NCBI RefSeq assembly: GCF_900182575.1
Contig: NZ_FXSZ01000001.1
Location: forward strand, 620,001 to 684,000
DNA from: Solitalea koreensis
Lineage (GTDB): Bacteria; Bacteroidota; Bacteroidia; Sphingobacteriales; Sphingobacteriaceae
Direction: 5' to 3'
Length of the DNA: 64,000 bases
The notes under the pieces were generated by a model, which made no database searches, had not been told where the DNA came from, and saw only the letters and a list, made by a program, of their open reading frames with translations. Shown here one piece after another: positions 42,742-49,961 of this stretch. How positions within the stretch are numbered: the first letter of the stretch is position 1; every line of letters starts with the position of its first letter. Position numbers and translations under genes: made by a program.

Positions 42742-44661
42742 ATGACCTATAGTACATTAACAGACCAAGGCAGAGCCAGATTTGAACGAATTCCTACCCA
42801 AATCTACAGCAATTCACAATTAGCTTCAGTAGCTGTTGCCAAAGAAATAGCAGACCTTATAAAAACCAGACAACAAGAAGGCAGACATGTAGTTTTAGGC
42901 TTAGCTACAGGTTCTACTCCTATCAAGGTTTACAAAGAACTGATCAGACTACATAAAGAAGAAGGGCTCAGCTTTTCTAATGTGTACTCTTTTAATTTGG
43001 ATGAATACTATCCGATGAAAGCTAACTCGACGCAGAGTTATGTACACTTTATGAAAGAGCAACTTTTTGATCATGTTGACATTCCTAAAGAAAACTACTT
43101 CATTCCGGACGGGTCACTCAAACAAGAAGACATCGCTGAATTCTGTAAAGAATACGACAATAATATTGCAGCCCTTGGCGGCATTGATTTACAATTATTA
43201 GGCATTGGTGGAAATGGTCACATTGGTTTTAACGAACCCGGATCATTGCAAAACACAAAAACCCGCTTAATTACGCTTGATCATTCAACTCGTGCTTCAG
43301 CTGCCGGTGATTTTTCAGGCATTAGCCGTGTGCCGAAAAAGGCCATTACGATGGGTGTTAGCAATATCATGAATGCACATAGAGTAATTTTAATGGCTTG
43401 GGGTGAAGGAAAATCACGGATTGTTCGCGAAGCGGTGGAAGGCCCTATCAGTGATCAAGTTCCTGCTTCTTACTTACAACAGCATTCAAATACCACATTT
43501 GTAATTGATGAGCCTTGTGCAAATGAATTAACTAAAATCAAAACTCCTTGGCTGGTTGATTCTGTGATTTGGGATAAGCAAATGATCAAAAAAGCGGTTT
43601 GTCACCTGGCATTAACGCTTAACAAATCGATTTTAAAGCTTACCAATAAAGACTATAACGACAATGGAATGAGCGACCTGCTCGCTCAATACGGAAATGG
43701 TTATGATATCAACATTGATGTTTTTAACCAATTGCAACATTCAATTACAGGCTGGCCGGGTGGAAAACCAAATGCTGACGACAGCACTCGTCCGGAACGT
43801 GCTGAGCCGGCAAAAAAACGAGTAATTATTTTTTCTCCGCATCCTGATGATGATATTATTTCGATGGGAGGCACTTTCCAACGTTTGCACGATCAAGGAC
43901 ACGATGTACACGTTGCTTACCAAACTTCAGGAAACATTGCTGTAGCCGATGACGAAGCGCTTCGTTTTGCTGAATTCGTTGTTGATTTCAACGATCGTTT
44001 TGGTATCGAGGATAAAGCAGCCAACAAGATTTATGAAGATTCCATCAATTTCTTAAAAGATAAAAAAGGAGAGGTTGATACACGCGAACTTCGTACGATA
44101 AAAGGATTAATGCGTAAGGGGGAAGCGAAAGCGACTTGTCGTTTTGTAGGCATTCCTGATGAAAATGCACACTTCCTTAACCTGCCGTTTTATGAAACTG
44201 GTAAAGTGCAGAAAAACCCACCTACTGAAGCGGATATAAAAATTGTAATGGATTTGATTGAAGAAATAAAACCTCATCAAATTTTTGCAGCCGGCGATCT
44301 TGCCGATCCACATGGAACCCACAAGGTTTGTTTGGATGTAATTTTTGAAGCATTGAAACGCTTAAAACACAAAGATTACATGAAAGATTGTTGGTTATGG
44401 CTGTATCGTGGCGCTTGGGCGGAGTGGGATATCCATGAAATTGAAATGGCAGTACCAATGAGTCCGGAACAAGTACTTATTAAGCGCTTTGGTATCTTCA
44501 AACATCAGTCACAAAAAGATGGCGTTGTATTTCAAGGATCAGACGCCAGAGAGTTTTGGCAACGTGCTGAAGAACGCAACCGTGCAACCGCTGAGTTGTA
44601 CAACCATTTAGGCCTTGCTGACTATGCGGCAATGGAAGCCTTTGTAAGATGGCATTACTAG
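42742..44661 (+). CDS. nagB: Glucosamine-6-phosphate deaminase fused to LmbE/PIG-L-type deacetylase domain
   Basis: The first 270 residues are NagB, which turns glucosamine-6-phosphate into fructose-6-phosphate and ammonia: LGLATGSTPIKVYKEL, FNLDEYYPM and LGIGGNGHIGFNEPGS are clear. From about residue 350 comes a LmbE-like domain with VIIFSPHPDDDIISMGGTF (the HPDDD zinc site) and DPHGTHKVC near the end. The 639-residue fusion joins deamination with a possible N-deacetylase, which would couple two steps of GlcNAc use. A hairpin terminator follows. Confidence 0.94.
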   Translation: MTYSTLTDQGRARFERIPTQIYSNSQLASVAVAKEIADLIKTRQQEGRHVVLGLATGSTPIKVYKELIRLHKEEGLSFSNVYSFNLDEYYPMKANSTQSYVHFMKEQLFDHVDIPKENYFIPDGSLKQEDIAEFCKEYDNNIAALGGIDLQLLGIGGNGHIGFNEPGSLQNTKTRLITLDHSTRASAAGDFSGISRVPKKAITMGVSNIMNAHRVILMAWGEGKSRIVREAVEGPISDQVPASYLQQHSNTTFVIDEPCANELTKIKTPWLVDSVIWDKQMIKKAVCHLALTLNKSILKLTNKDYNDNGMSDLLAQYGNGYDINIDVFNQLQHSITGWPGGKPNADDSTRPERAEPAKKRVIIFSPHPDDDIISMGGTFQRLHDQGHDVHVAYQTSGNIAVADDEALRFAEFVVDFNDRFGIEDKAANKIYEDSINFLKDKKGEVDTRELRTIKGLMRKGEAKATCRFVGIPDENAHFLNLPFYETGKVQKNPPTEADIKIVMDLIEEIKPHQIFAAGDLADPHGTHKVCLDVIFEALKRLKHKDYMKDCWLWLYRGAWAEWDIHEIEMAVPMSPEQVLIKRFGIFKHQSQKDGVVFQGSDAREFWQRAEERNRATAELYNHLGLADYAAMEAFVRWHY

Positions 44662-44688
44662 TTTCTTCACAGAACAGTTAACTTTTTC

Positions 44689-44721
44689 AAAAAGGTCAGC
44701 AAAAAAATGCTGGCCTTTTTT
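44689..44721 (+). terminator. Intrinsic terminator after nagB fusion gene
   Basis: AAAAAGGTCAGCA (44689-44701) pairs with TGCTGGCCTTTTT, with one G-T pair, around an A-only loop and followed by T. It lies 28 bp beyond the stop, separating nagB from the acyltransferase gene. Confidence 0.8.
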
Positions 44722-44770
44722 AGTAAATGTTAAAAAATCTTGTTATCTCTGAGTATTAAAACATTACAAA

Positions 44771-45955
44771 ATGCAAACGAGCGAAAAGATTATACCTGAA
44801 TCTGCGCCAAGGGCTCAAAGTATAACAAAACAAGATAAACTAAGTCATCGTTTAGTTTCCCTTGATGTCTTTAGGGGGATTACGGTAGCAGCTATGATTT
44901 TAGTCAATAACCCTGGCTCCTGGTCGCATATTTATGCTCCTTTGGAACATGCACACTGGAATGGCTGCACGCCAACCGATCTTATTTTTCCATTTTTTCT
45001 ATTCATAGTGGGAGTATCCATTGTCTATGCGATTTCCGGTAAAAAAGACGACATCACACTGCATCCTGCTGCAATAAAAAGTATTGCTATCAGAAGTTTA
45101 AAATTATTTGCTTTGGGCTTTTTTCTAAGCCTCTACCCCAAATTTAACTTTGAAACCGTTCGAATTTTAGGCGTTTTGCAACGCATAGGAATCGTTTTCT
45201 TAGTGGCGTCGTTAATCTATCTTAAATCAGATCGAAAAACCATCATTTGGCTGTTTGGAAGCTTCCTTGTAGTTTATTACCTACTGATGAATTTTATGCC
45301 TGTGCCGGGAGCAGGACCCGCTAACCTCGAACCTGAAACAAATTTGGCCGCATGGATTGACCGTCTTATTCTTACAACAAATCATACCTGGGCACTAAGT
45401 AAGACCTGGGATCCCGAAGGTCTTTTAAGTACCGTTCCTGCCATATCAACCGCGTTATTTGGGGTATTGGTTGGCATTTGGATGAAGCGCAAAGATGTTG
45501 ATGCTGTAAATAAAGTAGTTTGGATGTTTGTTTACGGCGCTGCTGCCATTGTAGCCGGTTTAATTTGGGATATGTTCTTCCCAATTAACAAATCACTATG
45601 GACCAGCTCCTATGTATTATATGCAGGTGGATTAGCAACTGCCGCACTGGCTTTATGTTACTGGCTGATTGATATCCAAGGGCACAAGCAATTCACAAAA
45701 CCATTTGTTGCTTTCGGAGTAAATGCCATAACTGCATTTTTCCTTTCGGCCTTTATCGTCAAAACACTGTGGCTGATCAAACTTACAAATGCCAAAGGAG
45801 AGCAAGTAAACATTTTAAAATACCTGTATGATCTCTGCATTGTGCCTTATTTCTCTCCAATTAATGCATCCTTAATACATGCATTAATTTGGGTTGTATT
45901 GTTAATGGCCCTCATGCTTTTCATGTACAAACGAAAAATTATTATCAAAGTATAA
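44771..45955 (+). CDS. HGSNAT-like membrane acyltransferase (DUF5009/NagX-type)
   Basis: The 394-residue protein has about ten hydrophobic helices and opens with RLVSLDVFRGITVAAMILVN and then HAHWNGCTPTDLIFPFFLFI, the signature of heparan-alpha-glucosaminide N-acetyltransferase relatives. These move acetyl groups from cytoplasmic acetyl-CoA to glucosamine residues on the other side of the membrane. The neighbouring nagB and anmK support a role in amino-sugar metabolism. It could instead be a permease-like relative, as some NagX proteins are. Confidence 0.88.
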   Translation: MQTSEKIIPESAPRAQSITKQDKLSHRLVSLDVFRGITVAAMILVNNPGSWSHIYAPLEHAHWNGCTPTDLIFPFFLFIVGVSIVYAISGKKDDITLHPAAIKSIAIRSLKLFALGFFLSLYPKFNFETVRILGVLQRIGIVFLVASLIYLKSDRKTIIWLFGSFLVVYYLLMNFMPVPGAGPANLEPETNLAAWIDRLILTTNHTWALSKTWDPEGLLSTVPAISTALFGVLVGIWMKRKDVDAVNKVVWMFVYGAAAIVAGLIWDMFFPINKSLWTSSYVLYAGGLATAALALCYWLIDIQGHKQFTKPFVAFGVNAITAFFLSAFIVKTLWLIKLTNAKGEQVNILKYLYDLCIVPYFSPINASLIHALIWVVLLMALMLFMYKRKIIIKV

Positions 45956-46164
45956 TGATCCATTAATATTTATAAAAACAGTTTGTGCCTTGTAACTGCA
46001 TAGGCTTTACTTTATACAAAATAACCCGGTTTCCTTAAAGCATGCAACTCGCAATAAAATAGGCCGGATGTATAAAATATGGCAAGAAATTACCAATCGT
46101 TTAATATATTTGCACGCTTTGTATAAAAGCCTCAAAACCGGCAGTTTCCAATTAACAACAAACA

Positions 46165-47148
46165 ATGAGAGAAATTCAATTTCGAGAAGCGCTTCGCGAA
46201 GCAATGAACGAAGAGATGCGCAAAGACGATACAATATTTTTGATGGGCGAAGAGGTTGCTCAGTACAATGGTGCTTATAAAGTGAGTCAAGGTATGCTTG
46301 CTGAATTTGGCGAAAAGCGAGTAATCGATACTCCAATCTCTGAATTAGGCTTTGCCGGCATTGGCGTAGGAGCTGCCATGAACGGCCTGAAACCTATCAT
46401 TGAATTTATGACTTTCAACTTTTCACTGGTAGCTATTGACCAAGTGATCAATGCTGCTGCAAAAGTTTATTCAATGAGTGGCGGTCAATTCTCTTGTCCA
46501 GCTGTTTTTCGCGGACCAACCGGCAACGCAGGACAATTAGGAGCTCAGCATTCACAGAATTTTGAAAACTGGTATGCGAACTGTCCTGGCTTAAAAGTAG
46601 TCATTCCATCGAACCCATATGATGCAAAAGGTTTATTAAAATCTGCAATTATAGACCCGGATCCGGTTATTTTCATGGAATCGGAAATAATGTATGGCGA
46701 TAAAGGTGATGTTCCAGAAGGTGAATACTATTTACCTATTGGTGTTGCCAATGTTGTTAAAGAAGGAACCGATGTAACTATTGTTTCTTTCGGAAAAATG
46801 ATGAAGGTGGTTTATGCTGCAGCTGCTGAACTGGAAAAAGAAAGAATCAATGTTGAAATTATCGATTTACGTTCTGTTCGCCCAATTGATTACCCAACCG
46901 TAATTAAATCAGTTAAGAAAACTAATCGCTTGGTTATTGTTGAAGAAGCTTGGCCATTAGCATCAATTTCAACTGACATCGCTTTCACAGTACAAAAAAA
47001 TGCATTTGATTATTTAGACGCTCCTGTATTGAGAGTTATCAGCGGAGATGTTCCACTTCCATATGCACCAACCCTTATTGAAGCCTGCCTGCCAAATGCC
47101 GCAAAAGTGGTAAAAGCGGTTAAAGAAGTGATGTACGTTAAAAAGTAA
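46165..47148 (+). CDS. pdhB: Pyruvate dehydrogenase E1 component, beta subunit
   Basis: The 327-residue protein matches the E1 beta subunit of 2-oxo-acid dehydrogenases: REIQFREALREAMNEEMRKD, FLMGEEVAQYNGAYKVSQGM, RVIDTPISELGFAGIGVGAA and FRGPTGNAGQLGAQHSQNFE. With E1 alpha and thiamine diphosphate it decarboxylates pyruvate and passes acetyl to the E2 lipoyl arm. No E1 alpha or E2 gene is adjacent, so the complex is encoded at scattered loci. A strong terminator follows. Confidence 0.94.
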   Translation: MREIQFREALREAMNEEMRKDDTIFLMGEEVAQYNGAYKVSQGMLAEFGEKRVIDTPISELGFAGIGVGAAMNGLKPIIEFMTFNFSLVAIDQVINAAAKVYSMSGGQFSCPAVFRGPTGNAGQLGAQHSQNFENWYANCPGLKVVIPSNPYDAKGLLKSAIIDPDPVIFMESEIMYGDKGDVPEGEYYLPIGVANVVKEGTDVTIVSFGKMMKVVYAAAAELEKERINVEIIDLRSVRPIDYPTVIKSVKKTNRLVIVEEAWPLASISTDIAFTVQKNAFDYLDAPVLRVISGDVPLPYAPTLIEACLPNAAKVVKAVKEVMYVKK

Positions 47149-47161
47149 TATACAAAACTCA

Positions 47162-47206
47162 AAAAGTAAAAAGGTCTCTTGCCAAACAAGAGACCTTTTT
47201 ACTTTT
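47162..47206 (+). terminator. Strong intrinsic terminator after pdhB
   Basis: A perfect 20-bp stem (47162-47181 with 47187-47206, GC part AGGTCTCTTG) encloses a CCAAA loop 14 bp beyond the pdhB stop. The poly-T right arm fits intrinsic termination, and the A-rich left arm could also work in reverse. Confidence 0.85.
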
Positions 47207-47281
47207 CAAAATACTGCACACAAAGCCAACATGAGTTTTTCTACCCGATTGCTTAGTAACTTAGCTATATAGCACAAAGCC

Positions 47282-47791
47282 ATGTCACACTTAGAAGTAA
47301 TCATTGGAGATATTACCAAACTTGAAGTAGATGCAATAGTAAACGCAGCCAATACAAGCTTATTAGGAGGAGGAGGGGTAGACGGAGCCATTCAGCGTGC
47401 AGCAGGACCCGGATTGTTGGAAGAATGCAAAAAGCTAAATGGTTGTAAAACGGGTGAAGCTAAAATTACTGCGGCCTATAATCTTCCATCAAAATATATA
47501 ATCCACACCGCAGGTCCGGTTTGGCAAGGAGGCAATCATGAGGAAGAGCAACTATTGGCGAATTGTTATAAAAACTCACTTGCGCTGGCCATTAAGCACA
47601 ATATCAAGTCGATTGCATTTCCCAATATCAGTACCGGCATATACTGTTTTCCGAAACAGCTTGCTGCAACCATTGCAATCGCAACCACACTTGATTTCGT
47701 TAAAACTCACCCCTTAATTGAAAAAATATATTTCGTATGCTTTGATCAAGACAACTATCAGCTATACCAAAGGGGGGTAAAAAAATCATAA
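47282..47791 (+). CDS. Macrodomain protein (O-acetyl-ADP-ribose deacetylase type)
   Basis: The 169-residue single macrodomain has the ADP-ribose binding motifs VIIGDITKLEVDAIVNAANT, LLGGGGVDGAIQRAAG and SIAFPNISTGIYCFP. It removes ADP-ribose or O-acetyl groups from ADP-ribose derivatives in the cytoplasm. It is the last protein-coding gene before the region with three tRNA-like RNAs. No toxin or transferase partner is adjacent. Confidence 0.92.
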   Translation: MSHLEVIIGDITKLEVDAIVNAANTSLLGGGGVDGAIQRAAGPGLLEECKKLNGCKTGEAKITAAYNLPSKYIIHTAGPVWQGGNHEEEQLLANCYKNSLALAIKHNIKSIAFPNISTGIYCFPKQLAATIAIATTLDFVKTHPLIEKIYFVCFDQDNYQLYQRGVKKS

Positions 47792-47960
47792 ACATCCTTG
47801 ACTCTTCTCAAATAATTCAAAAGCATTCACAAGATACTGCTCATCTAGCTTATCAACTTGTGAAATTTAAGACCTTTAACTAAAATCATATTTAAAATTC
47901 AATACAAAAAACCTGTTTTATTTATCAATATTATAATTTTTATTGAAATATGATATTAAA

Positions 47961-47993
47961 TTTGTAACAAATAGCTTACTTTACCTATCTTTG
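47961..47993 (+). promoter_or_regulatory. Promoter of tRNA-like RNA copy 1
   Basis: TTTG (47961-47964) and TATCTTTG (47986-47993) match the Bacteroidota -33 and -7 boxes with 21 bp between them. The predicted start near 48000 is about 12 bases before the RNA body. The same layout stands before copies 2 and 3. Confidence 0.75.
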
Positions 47994-48011
47994 TATTAAC
48001 AAAAAGCAGAA

Positions 48012-48124
48012 TGTAGGGTGGTGAAACAGGCAGACACACCTCCTTGTCTCGGTGGCGGAGATCATGGAAAATCAAACGCAAGTTTGACTAACCACTCCTT
48101 GAAGGTTCGACTCCTTCCCCTACA
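48012..48124 (+). ncRNA. tRNA-like structured RNA, copy 1
   Basis: The 113-nt body is closed by TGTAGGG (48012-48018) and CCCTACA (48118-48124). Next to it is a T-arm-like hairpin, GAAGG/CCTTC with loop TTCGACT (48101-48117). A D-arm-like GTG/CAC stem with a GG-containing loop resembles leucine tRNAs. The anticodon-position stem CCTCC/GGTGG has a T-T mismatch and loop TTGTCTC. About 45 nt follow where a variable arm would be, with GGAG/CTCC, TGG/CCA and a CAAAC-GCAA-GTTTG hairpin (48073-48086). No CCA is encoded. It is not a normal tRNA; the function is unknown. It has its own promoter and terminator. Confidence 0.75.
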
Positions 48125-48138
48125 GCAAACTTCATAGA

Positions 48139-48194
48139 TTTTCTAACTAAAAAAACACCCCGTTGCGCAACGGGGTGTTTTTTTAGTTAGAAAA
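48139..48194. terminator. 56-bp perfect palindrome, two-way terminator
   Basis: Bases 48139-48166 are the exact inverse complement of 48167-48194, with GC core CACCCCGTTGC and A/T flanks that give T-runs in both directions. It lies between RNA copy 1 (plus) and the end of the lipoprotein gene (minus), so it can terminate both transcripts. Confidence 0.92.
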
Positions 48195-48247
48195 ATTTAA
48201 GCGATACAATTGTATTTAGAGCTTTTAGAGCATACAAGAAAGCTTTT

Positions 48248-48598
48248 CTATTGCTGAAGACTTCGTAAAGCCTTTCGCATTTCAATGGAAGCCGAATCTT
48301 TTGATTTTCCAGAAACACTTCCTTCAACAGCTTTTTTAACTGAATCAGCTGAGGCATTCAGATCATTCAATACTTCAACAACTGTATCACTATTGAAAAC
48401 AATGGATTTACTATACTTTGGATATTTCCATGTAACCACAAAAAACATTCTTTTAACCTTTTCGGGCTTACCTACCAATTTTTCAACTTGCTGAGTAGTC
48501 ATGCCTGATTTTACTTCATTAAAATCAGGATGTTTGATTTCTTGCTGGCACGAGCATATCCATATCAACAAGCCAATCATCATAAAAGCTTTTTTCAT
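48248..48598 (-). CDS. Small lipoprotein, SmpA/OmlA-like motif
   Basis: The start at 48598 gives MKKAFMMIGLLIWICSC, a lipoprotein signal with a Cys after the hydrophobic core; the frame is open six codons further. The mature part contains VKSGMTTQQVEKLVGKPEKV, which matches the start of the BamE/SmpA-OmlA fold, and then VVTWKYPKYSKSIVFNSDTV. It may be a periplasm-facing accessory lipoprotein. Its start is a few bases before the end of the AsnC gene region, so the two are probably one operon, ended by the perfect palindrome. Confidence 0.65.
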   Translation of the reverse strand: MKKAFMMIGLLIWICSCQQEIKHPDFNEVKSGMTTQQVEKLVGKPEKVKRMFFVVTWKYPKYSKSIVFNSDTVVEVLNDLNASADSVKKAVEGSVSGKSKDSASIEMRKALRSLQQ

Positions 48599-48602
48599 GC
48601 AA

Positions 48603-49091
48603 TTATTTACCATCATCTAACAGCGTAATTTGACGCTTAATGCTTTCCTCCAATGAAATAAAAGTTTCAGTACGTTGAATACCTTTAATAATTTGTACTT
48701 TTTCATTTAACACCTCTCGTAAATGATTCGTGTCTCTACAAATGATTTTGGCAAACATACTGTACAAACCGGTAGTATAGTGCAATTCGACGATCTCTTT
48801 AACTTGTTTCATCTGCTCAACCGCTTCATGATATTGCGAGCCCTTTTCCAGGAAAATACCCAAGAAGGCGCAAACATCAAATCCGATGCGTTGAGGATTT
48901 ACTACAAGATTGGATCCGGTAACGATTCCCATTTCTTGTAGCTTTTTCATACGAACATGTACGGTACCTCCCGAAATGATTAATTCTTTTGCGATATCAG
49001 TATACGGAATGGTAGCATCATTCATTAACATCGATAAGATCTGCAAATCCAGTTTATCAACTTGTAAAATTTGGAGCTTCTTTTCAAACAT
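48603..49091 (-). CDS. Lrp/AsnC-family transcriptional regulator
   Basis: The 162-residue protein has the AsnC winged helix-turn-helix (LDLQILSMLMNDATIPYTDIA, then ISGGTVHVRMKKLQEMGIV) and the RAM ligand domain. These proteins respond to amino acids and form octamers. The gene lies between tRNA-like RNA copies 1 and 2 and is divergent from copy 2, whose promoter is only 74 bp away. On the minus strand a TATTTTTG-like box precedes the ATG. The ligand is unknown. Confidence 0.92.
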   Translation of the reverse strand: MFEKKLQILQVDKLDLQILSMLMNDATIPYTDIAKELIISGGTVHVRMKKLQEMGIVTGSNLVVNPQRIGFDVCAFLGIFLEKGSQYHEAVEQMKQVKEIVELHYTTGLYSMFAKIICRDTNHLREVLNEKVQIIKGIQRTETFISLEESIKRQITLLDDGK

Positions 49092-49164
49092 AAATTTTTA
49101 ATTTAATACCAAAAATAGACTTATTTTATAAATATAATATTTTTTACTTTAATTCAATACAATA

Positions 49165-49197
49165 TTTGCAACAAACATTCTTTTTTATTTATGTTTG
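49165..49197 (+). promoter_or_regulatory. Promoter of tRNA-like RNA copy 2
   Basis: TTTG (49165-49168) and TATGTTTG (49190-49197) are 21 bp apart, exactly as before copy 1. The 5' untranscribed flanks of the copies otherwise differ, so the conserved boxes are likely functional. Confidence 0.75.
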
Positions 49198-49217
49198 TAT
49201 CAACAACAAAAACAAAA

Positions 49218-49330
49218 TGTAGGGTGGTGAAACTGGCAGACACACCTCCTTGTCTCGGTGGCGGAGATCATGGGAAATCAGGTGCAAACCTGACTAACCT
49301 CTCCTTGAAGGTTCGATTCCTTCCCCTACA
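49218..49330 (+). ncRNA. tRNA-like structured RNA, copy 2
   Basis: This 113-nt RNA is almost identical to copy 1 through the D-arm and central region (up to GGAGATCATGG). It has the same acceptor-like stem TGTAGGG/CCCTACA and T-arm-like hairpin GAAGG-TTCGATT-CCTTC (49307-49323). The inner hairpin is CAGGT-GCAA-ACCTG (49279-49292); compared with copy 1, three base pairs changed on both sides and pairing is kept. The downstream sequence GCAAACTTCATA is shared by all three copies. A terminator follows at 49367. Function unknown. Confidence 0.75.
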
Positions 49331-49366
49331 GCAAACTTCATAAGGTTTATTGATTGGTACTAAACG

Positions 49367-49390
49367 CCCCGTCTCCCCGACGGGGTTTTT
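49367..49390 (+). terminator. Intrinsic terminator of RNA copy 2
   Basis: CCCCGTC and GACGGGG form a 7-bp GC stem around TCCCC, followed by TTTTT. The same loop and a co-varied stem are found after copy 3. Confidence 0.88.
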
Positions 49391-49539
49391 AGTTTATAAT
49401 TTGCCCTTTTTTATCCCTTAACGTCAATTAAGAAGTTCTAAAATCAGAAGTCATATTCAAATCATTTTTTACCAAAAAACTAATACAACTGCAATATAAT
49501 TTTAAAAATTAAAAAACTCTGTATAATTAATATGTAATA

Positions 49540-49571
49540 TTTGTAAAAAAACAATACTAATTATATATTTG
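49540..49571 (+). promoter_or_regulatory. Promoter of tRNA-like RNA copy 3
   Basis: TTTG (49540-49543) and TATATTTG (49564-49571) are 20 bp apart. The layout matches copies 1 and 2. Confidence 0.72.
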
Positions 49572-49586
49572 TTACAACAAAGCAGA

Positions 49587-49667
49587 TGTAGTCACGGTGA
49601 CAGGCTTAGAAAAAACCAGGAAAACCTAGTTGCTCAGCCCTGCGAAGGTTCGAATCCTTTACCTACA
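49587..49667 (+). ncRNA. tRNA-like structured RNA, diverged copy 3
   Basis: The 81-nt body keeps TGTAG/CTACA (49587-49591 and 49663-49667), a T-arm-like hairpin GAAGG-TTCGAAT-CCTTT and the 3' sequence GCAAACTTCATAAGG. The middle is shorter. CAGGCTTAG (49601-49609) pairs with CTCAGCCCTG (49633-49642) with one bulge and one mismatch, and encloses AACCAGG-AAAA-CCTAGTT. No D-arm or anticodon arm of normal form can be drawn. It has its own promoter and terminator, so it may be a functional variant and not a decayed copy. Confidence 0.65.
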
Positions 49668-49704
49668 GCAAACTTCATAAGGTTTATTGATTGGTACTAA
49701 TACG

Positions 49705-49728
49705 CCCTGTCTCCCCGGCAGGGTTTTT
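49705..49728 (+). terminator. Intrinsic terminator of RNA copy 3
   Basis: CCCTGTC pairs with GGCAGGG (one T-G pair) around loop TCCCC, followed by TTTTT. Confidence 0.85.
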
Positions 49729-49961
49729 AGTTTTTACACCTTTCAATAAACAATCCACGATTTTAATAATTTTATTCTGATTACAGCTATAAAAATTATC
49801 ATTTTATTAAAAAACAGGCACATTTTTTCATTTACATTAAATTTATCAACACTCTGCCTGGTTAAAATTTAGACGATAACGGCAAACCGATACAATACGA
49901 AAAGGCTTCGATTGGCATGGAGAGAGATTTAAACTATATTTGGTCACTAAAAAAAATAAAT

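Noticed and set aside
48012..49667. Calling the three RNA elements ordinary tRNA genes (for example tRNA-Leu or tRNA-Asp)
   Set aside because: The anticodon-position loop TTGTCTC has T at position 37 and the stem has a T-T mismatch; the variable region of about 45 nt is too long; copy 3 has no D-arm or anticodon arm.
48012..49667. Group I intron or tmRNA interpretation of the RNA elements
   Set aside because: The bodies are far too short, and neither a P7-type core nor a tag-coding segment with a known tag ending is present.
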